The notes under the pieces were generated by a model that was not told the origin of the DNA, made no database searches, and worked only from the letters and a program-made list of their open reading frames with translations. Below, piece after piece: positions 14,590-17,816 of a stretch of DNA of 17,816 nucleotides. Origin of the DNA: UBA2632 sp964452155 (GTDB lineage Bacteria; Bacteroidota; Bacteroidia; Bacteroidales; Dysgonomonadaceae). Position 1 is the first letter of the stretch. Each line of letters opens with the position of its first letter. The stretch lies in assembly GCA_964452155.1 (NCBI GenBank), contig CAYVLC010000050.1, positions 1 through 17,816 of the forward strand, in the 5' to 3' direction. The translations under genes were made by a program, and so were the position numbers.

Positions 14590-15279
14590 TTAATCTTTTA
14601 GTAAATTGCGGATATCTTTGTTACTACCGTACAAAACCATAATATCTCCTTCCTTCAAGATAGTTTCGGCTCTAGCAATGCCTTGTATTTGAAGTTTTGG
14701 CTCATTTTTTAAAATTCCGTTTTGATTTTTCTCTTTTATACTTTTCATTATAGTGAGAACAATGACATTGTAATCTTTATTGAAGCCAATTTCTTCAATA
14801 GTTTTACCAACAAATCGTCCGTGAATCACTACCTCAACTACGCTATGCTGGTCTGTCAACTCAAAGGACTCAACCAAGCCAGATGTTGTTAGTTTCTTAG
14901 CCCACCTTTCAGCGGTTTCTACTTCAGGGCGCACAATTTCTGTAATCTTCATCGATTCTAAAATAGTTTCATGAATATTTGAAATCGAACGGCTTATTAA
15001 TCTCGGGACCTCCATTTTTTTAATTAAGGCAGTAGTCAATAAATTTGCACCTACATCTTCTCCTATTGCTACAATCACTACATCTGTGTTTTTTAATGGT
15101 AAGTTATTTACAGCAGCCTGATGGCTGCAATCTAAACATATAGCGTGAGTGATTTTGTTTTTTATCTCCTCAATTTTATTGATGTTTTTATCAACACCTA
15201 TTACTTCATGCCCCTGTTGAGTAAGCTTTTCAGCAAGAGCAAATCCAAAATTCCCTAATCCAATAATTGTGAATTTCAT
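14590..15279 (-). CDS. ktrA: K+ uptake regulatory subunit (RCK protein)
   Basis: This 229-residue cytoplasmic protein gates the KtrB channel in response to nucleotide. The RCK_N Rossmann domain (about 1-120) has GLGNFG at 7-12 and D30 at the end of the second strand, the usual NAD(H)/ATP site. The RCK_C domain (about 140-228) binds a second ligand. The single-RCK-pair length fits KtrA rather than the double-length TrkA. It starts 12 bases after ktrB on the same strand, so the two form an operon. Confidence 0.9.
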   Translation of the reverse strand: MKFTIIGLGNFGFALAEKLTQQGHEVIGVDKNINKIEEIKNKITHAICLDCSHQAAVNNLPLKNTDVVIVAIGEDVGANLLTTALIKKMEVPRLISRSISNIHETILESMKITEIVRPEVETAERWAKKLTTSGLVESFELTDQHSVVEVVIHGRFVGKTIEEIGFNKDYNVIVLTIMKSIKEKNQNGILKNEPKLQIQGIARAETILKEGDIMVLYGSNKDIRNLLKD

Positions 15280-15291
15280 TGTTTCATTATT

Positions 15292-17064
15292 TTAGTTAAT
15301 TAAAATACTCTCTGATGGAAATCGATAAATTTCTGGTGGCCCTTTTTTGATTATGGCTATCAACATTGTAAGCGTGCTAATACGACCCAGAAACATTGTG
15401 AAAATTAAAACTAATTTGCTTGCAATGCTCAATTCTGCAGTAATTCCTCTACTAAGACCAACGGTGCTATATGCCGATACACATTCAAAAAAGATATTCA
15501 ACAAGCTCTTATCTGGTTCAAACACTGAAATACTAAAAATAGCTGACGAAATAACAAGTATAGATAAAACAATTAATGCAAAAGCCTTGCTGACAGTTGT
15601 TGGGGATATTTCTCGGTTATACACTTCTAGCCGTGATTTACCTCTAGCAACACTTACAATGTTGAGCAACGCTATAGCCAAAGAGCTGGTTTTAATACCT
15701 CCACCAGTTGAACCAGGAGAAGCTCCTACCCACATCAGAAACATAACAATTAAGACCGTTGGTAAGCTTAAGGCTGCCGTGTCAACTGTATTAAAGCCGG
15801 CAGTTCTTGTTGTGATTGCACCAAAAAAAGCAGTTGCTATTTTTCCAACAAAGTTATGTTCTGATAAGGTTTTGTTGTACTCAAACACATAAAAAAGAAA
15901 CGTTCCGCCAACAATGAGAACTAAGGTGGTAAATAAAACAATTCGAGTATTGATATTTATCAGCCTCGGAGTATATTGTTGTTCTTTTTTCTTAGAAAAG
16001 CCACACAGAAAAAAGACAAACTTGGCTTTAATAAATTTCAGTAGATTGAAAACTATCGGGAAGCCTAATCCTCCTAAGATAATTAAGGTTGCTATTATCA
16101 AGTGCATAGGATAATTAAACTGATAGGGCCCTTCATACAAACTGTTCTGCAATGTTGAAAAACCAGCATTGCAAAAACCTGATATAGAATGAAAAACAGA
16201 GAACAAGACCCGTTGATTTACAAATGGAATAACTGTGCTGTCAATACTTTTAAATATGAATAGAGCACCGAGTCCTTCAATGGAAAAAGTTATCAGATTT
16301 ATTTTTCTCATTATAGCAAAAACTTCGGCTATCTTTTCGGTATTTGTTACTTGACTAAGAACTAATTGGTTTTGATAGGATGAAACTCCTTTGAAAAAGT
16401 AACTAAAATAACTCGTAAAAGTCATAATCCCTATACCACCTGCTTGAATTAGCATTAAGATAATGATCTGCCCGAATTGTGTGAAGAAGCTACCAGTGTC
16501 AACAACTATTAACCCTGTAACACAAACAGCACTTGTGGAGGTAAACATTGCATCAATTATTGTAATCTCCGAATAAGTTGCATTTGGGAGCATCAGTAAT
16601 ACAACTCCTATAACAATTATGCACAGAAAGCTTATTATAAATAATTGAGCAGGATTTAAAGTAGCCCTTTTAAAATTCATTTTGATGGCTGATATCTCAC
16701 GTATAAAAACTAGAATAGTGCCTAGATATAACCAATAGGGGTGTTTGAATAAACTTAGTGATTGCGAAATGTGGAATTGGAAATATTGAAAAATAAGAAT
16801 TAATAAAAAACAGAAGAGGATAATATCGAATGGAACGTTTATTAATCTTGGGCGTGTTTTCTGATAAAAATACCGTCCAATTATTGATATTGCTCCTATT
16901 AGTATAGTCAAAAAGTAAATACTTTGGAACACCTCGGCCTTATTAGTTTCAGAAATATAACCGATATCATATAGAAAGAAAAACATTGTCAATATACTGA
17001 CAATAATAGGTATTCTCCTAATCTGTTTAACTGTTTTCTCGCCGCTCAGGCCTTTGTTATTCAC
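15292..17064 (-). CDS. ktrB: K+ uptake channel subunit, KtrB/TrkH family
   Basis: This 590-residue inner-membrane protein forms the K+ (Na+-dependent in known KtrB) translocation path. Four pore loops carry the filter glycines: G184 (VCVTGL), G301 (FCNAGF), G423 (TRTAGF) and G536 (STVGLS). The flexible gating loop of the third repeat is readable as WVGASPGSTGGGIKT. KtrB proteins are usually about 450 residues. Here about 135 residues with some four extra hydrophobic segments precede the first canonical helix (near 138, PAQLFIISFLCIIVIG). This makes it a longer Bacteroidota-style form. It is the first gene of the ktrB-ktrA operon. Confidence 0.92.
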   Translation of the reverse strand: MNNKGLSGEKTVKQIRRIPIIVSILTMFFFLYDIGYISETNKAEVFQSIYFLTILIGAISIIGRYFYQKTRPRLINVPFDIILFCFLLILIFQYFQFHISQSLSLFKHPYWLYLGTILVFIREISAIKMNFKRATLNPAQLFIISFLCIIVIGVVLLMLPNATYSEITIIDAMFTSTSAVCVTGLIVVDTGSFFTQFGQIIILMLIQAGGIGIMTFTSYFSYFFKGVSSYQNQLVLSQVTNTEKIAEVFAIMRKINLITFSIEGLGALFIFKSIDSTVIPFVNQRVLFSVFHSISGFCNAGFSTLQNSLYEGPYQFNYPMHLIIATLIILGGLGFPIVFNLLKFIKAKFVFFLCGFSKKKEQQYTPRLININTRIVLFTTLVLIVGGTFLFYVFEYNKTLSEHNFVGKIATAFFGAITTRTAGFNTVDTAALSLPTVLIVMFLMWVGASPGSTGGGIKTSSLAIALLNIVSVARGKSRLEVYNREISPTTVSKAFALIVLSILVISSAIFSISVFEPDKSLLNIFFECVSAYSTVGLSRGITAELSIASKLVLIFTMFLGRISTLTMLIAIIKKGPPEIYRFPSESILIN

Positions 17065-17154
17065 TTCGCATTCGATTGAAATAAATTAGGTGTTCTATCA
17101 TTATTACACTAACAGTTACCGTTTGTGTTTTACCTTATAAATAAACAACTTTCG

Positions 17155-17162
17155 CAAATATA
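17155..17162 (-). promoter_or_regulatory. Candidate -7 promoter element for ktrB-ktrA
   Basis: TATATTTG on the minus strand matches TAnnTTTG fully and lies 90 bases upstream of the ktrB ATG. The -33 element is not obvious, so the call is tentative. Confidence 0.35.
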
Positions 17163-17303
17163 AAGTTTATAAGATTCGTATATCATTGCATGCTTTATTA
17201 AGATGGCATTCAGCGAGGCCATTGCTTATAGTGAGTATACCATTTCTTTGCAGTTCTGCACTTTGTATTTACAGAAAAACTGGAAGTGTAAATTATGTGG
17301 ACG

Positions 17304-17637
17304 TATCTCCATTATTTTTATTGGATTTCACTATTTTGAGATGAAAATCTTCTTCTTCATGTTGTATTTGAGGATTATGTCATGAAAATTGAAGCCTATG
17401 GAGGTAAATTTCAATTTCTTCTCTTTAGAATCGAATCTACCGTGATAAATTTGACTTCTCATTTCATGATCGCCAAATCTTAGCCTGTGAATTTAACTTC
17501 ACATCTGATGATCGCCTAATCCACGGCTGTGAATTTGACTTTTTTTCATGAAACCGAAATCTACCATCGCGATTTTGATTTTCAACTAATGATAGCCAAA
17601 TTATTCGCTATGGATTTGATTTCTAGCTGATAAAGCA
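17304..17637. repeat. Degenerate tandem repeat, about 41-bp period
   Basis: Five clear units start at 17434, 17476, 17518, 17558 and 17599 (lengths 42, 42, 40, 41, about 39). Three more diverged units seem to precede them, from 17304, 17346 and 17387. Each unit opens AATC, has GTGAATTTGACTT in the middle and ends ATGATCGCC, with drift. The mixed unit lengths break any reading frame, so it is not a repeat protein. Units adjoin without spacers, so it is not CRISPR. Confidence 0.7.
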
Positions 17638-17816
17638 GCTATTTGCTTATTAAGTTTAACTTCTATGGAAACAAATAATTCCATTTGTAAGATAGTCGGG
17701 CATAGACATAGCTATAGTAGTTTTCAATTAGGAACAGTTTATATCAACACTTAATTTTTCGAGTAATCCAATAAAAAATGTTTTGAAAGAATTGATCAAT
17801 CCTGTGTTCTTATATA

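Larger units (their letters stand above)
17065..17816. other. Non-coding stretch upstream of ktrB
   Basis: About 750 bases with no credible gene on either strand; the open frame at 17203-17385 covers part of the repeat zone and has no protein-like features. It contains the ktrB upstream region, a degenerate tandem repeat (17304-17637), and an inverted repeat ATGGAA/TTCCAT near 17665-17684. The last 130 bases show nothing I can name. Confidence 0.6.

Noticed and set aside
15347..15892. 181-residue plus-strand ORF
   Set aside because: It is antisense to ktrB, whose four pore loops are intact; no protein-like features of its own.
17304..17637. Tandem repeat as a CRISPR array
   Set aside because: Units adjoin directly, differ from each other throughout and have no unique spacers; no cas genes are present.

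Overview
The window is AT-rich bacterial chromosome, most likely from an anaerobic or facultative member of the Bacteroidota (Bacteroidales/Marinilabiliales-like). The reasons are several promoter candidates of the Bacteroidota type (TAnnTTTG, in one case with TTTG 19 bases upstream), weak Shine-Dalgarno sites with A-rich leaders, secreted glycosidases, and a fermentative aryl-2-oxoacid gene cluster. The genus cannot be told from the sequence alone. No tRNA, rRNA or CRISPR array was seen.

Layout. (1) 1-1775: gene-poor, with extragenic palindromes and a decayed insertion sequence. Its transposase (minus strand, 369-1538) has a frame change at an A9 run, an in-frame TAG and an internal deletion, but the probable DDE residues survive. 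(2) 1842-4199, minus strand: two exported carbohydrate-active proteins, a GH43 glycosidase and a GH99/WbsX-like protein, separated by a strong terminator. (3) 4200-4967: long divergent intergenic region with a candidate promoter. (4) 4968-10348, plus strand: iorA, iorB, paaK, a double-ACT-domain protein and a PLP aminotransferase. Together they can take an aromatic amino acid to its 2-oxoacid (aminotransferase), then to arylacetyl-CoA with reduction of an electron carrier (IorAB), then to free arylacetate with ATP formation if PaaK runs backwards. The ACT protein is a plausible amino-acid sensor. IorA lacks the usual C-terminal ferredoxin domain. (5) 10320-10886: a small lipoprotein gene between two near-identical 27-bp direct repeats, the first being the 3' end of the aminotransferase gene. 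This looks like an inserted or duplicated cassette.

(6) 11092-12998, minus strand: peroxide defence, with a thioredoxin-type glutathione peroxidase, PerR and AhpC. perR has a near-perfect promoter and a 13-bp palindromic operator just downstream of it, so autoregulation is likely. (7) 13197-14414, minus strand: a lipoprotein serine hydrolase of the class C beta-lactamase family. (8) 14590-17064, minus strand: ktrB-ktrA, a two-gene K+ uptake system in which the channel subunit has a long N-terminal membrane extension. (9) 17065-17816: non-coding, with a degenerate tandem repeat of about 41 bp, at least five clear units and up to eight.

The best candidates for something new are the cassette flanked by the gene-end repeat, the tandem repeat array upstream of ktrB, and the ferredoxin-less IorA in a compact arylacetate operon with a double-ACT protein. 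None of these amounts to proof of a new system.
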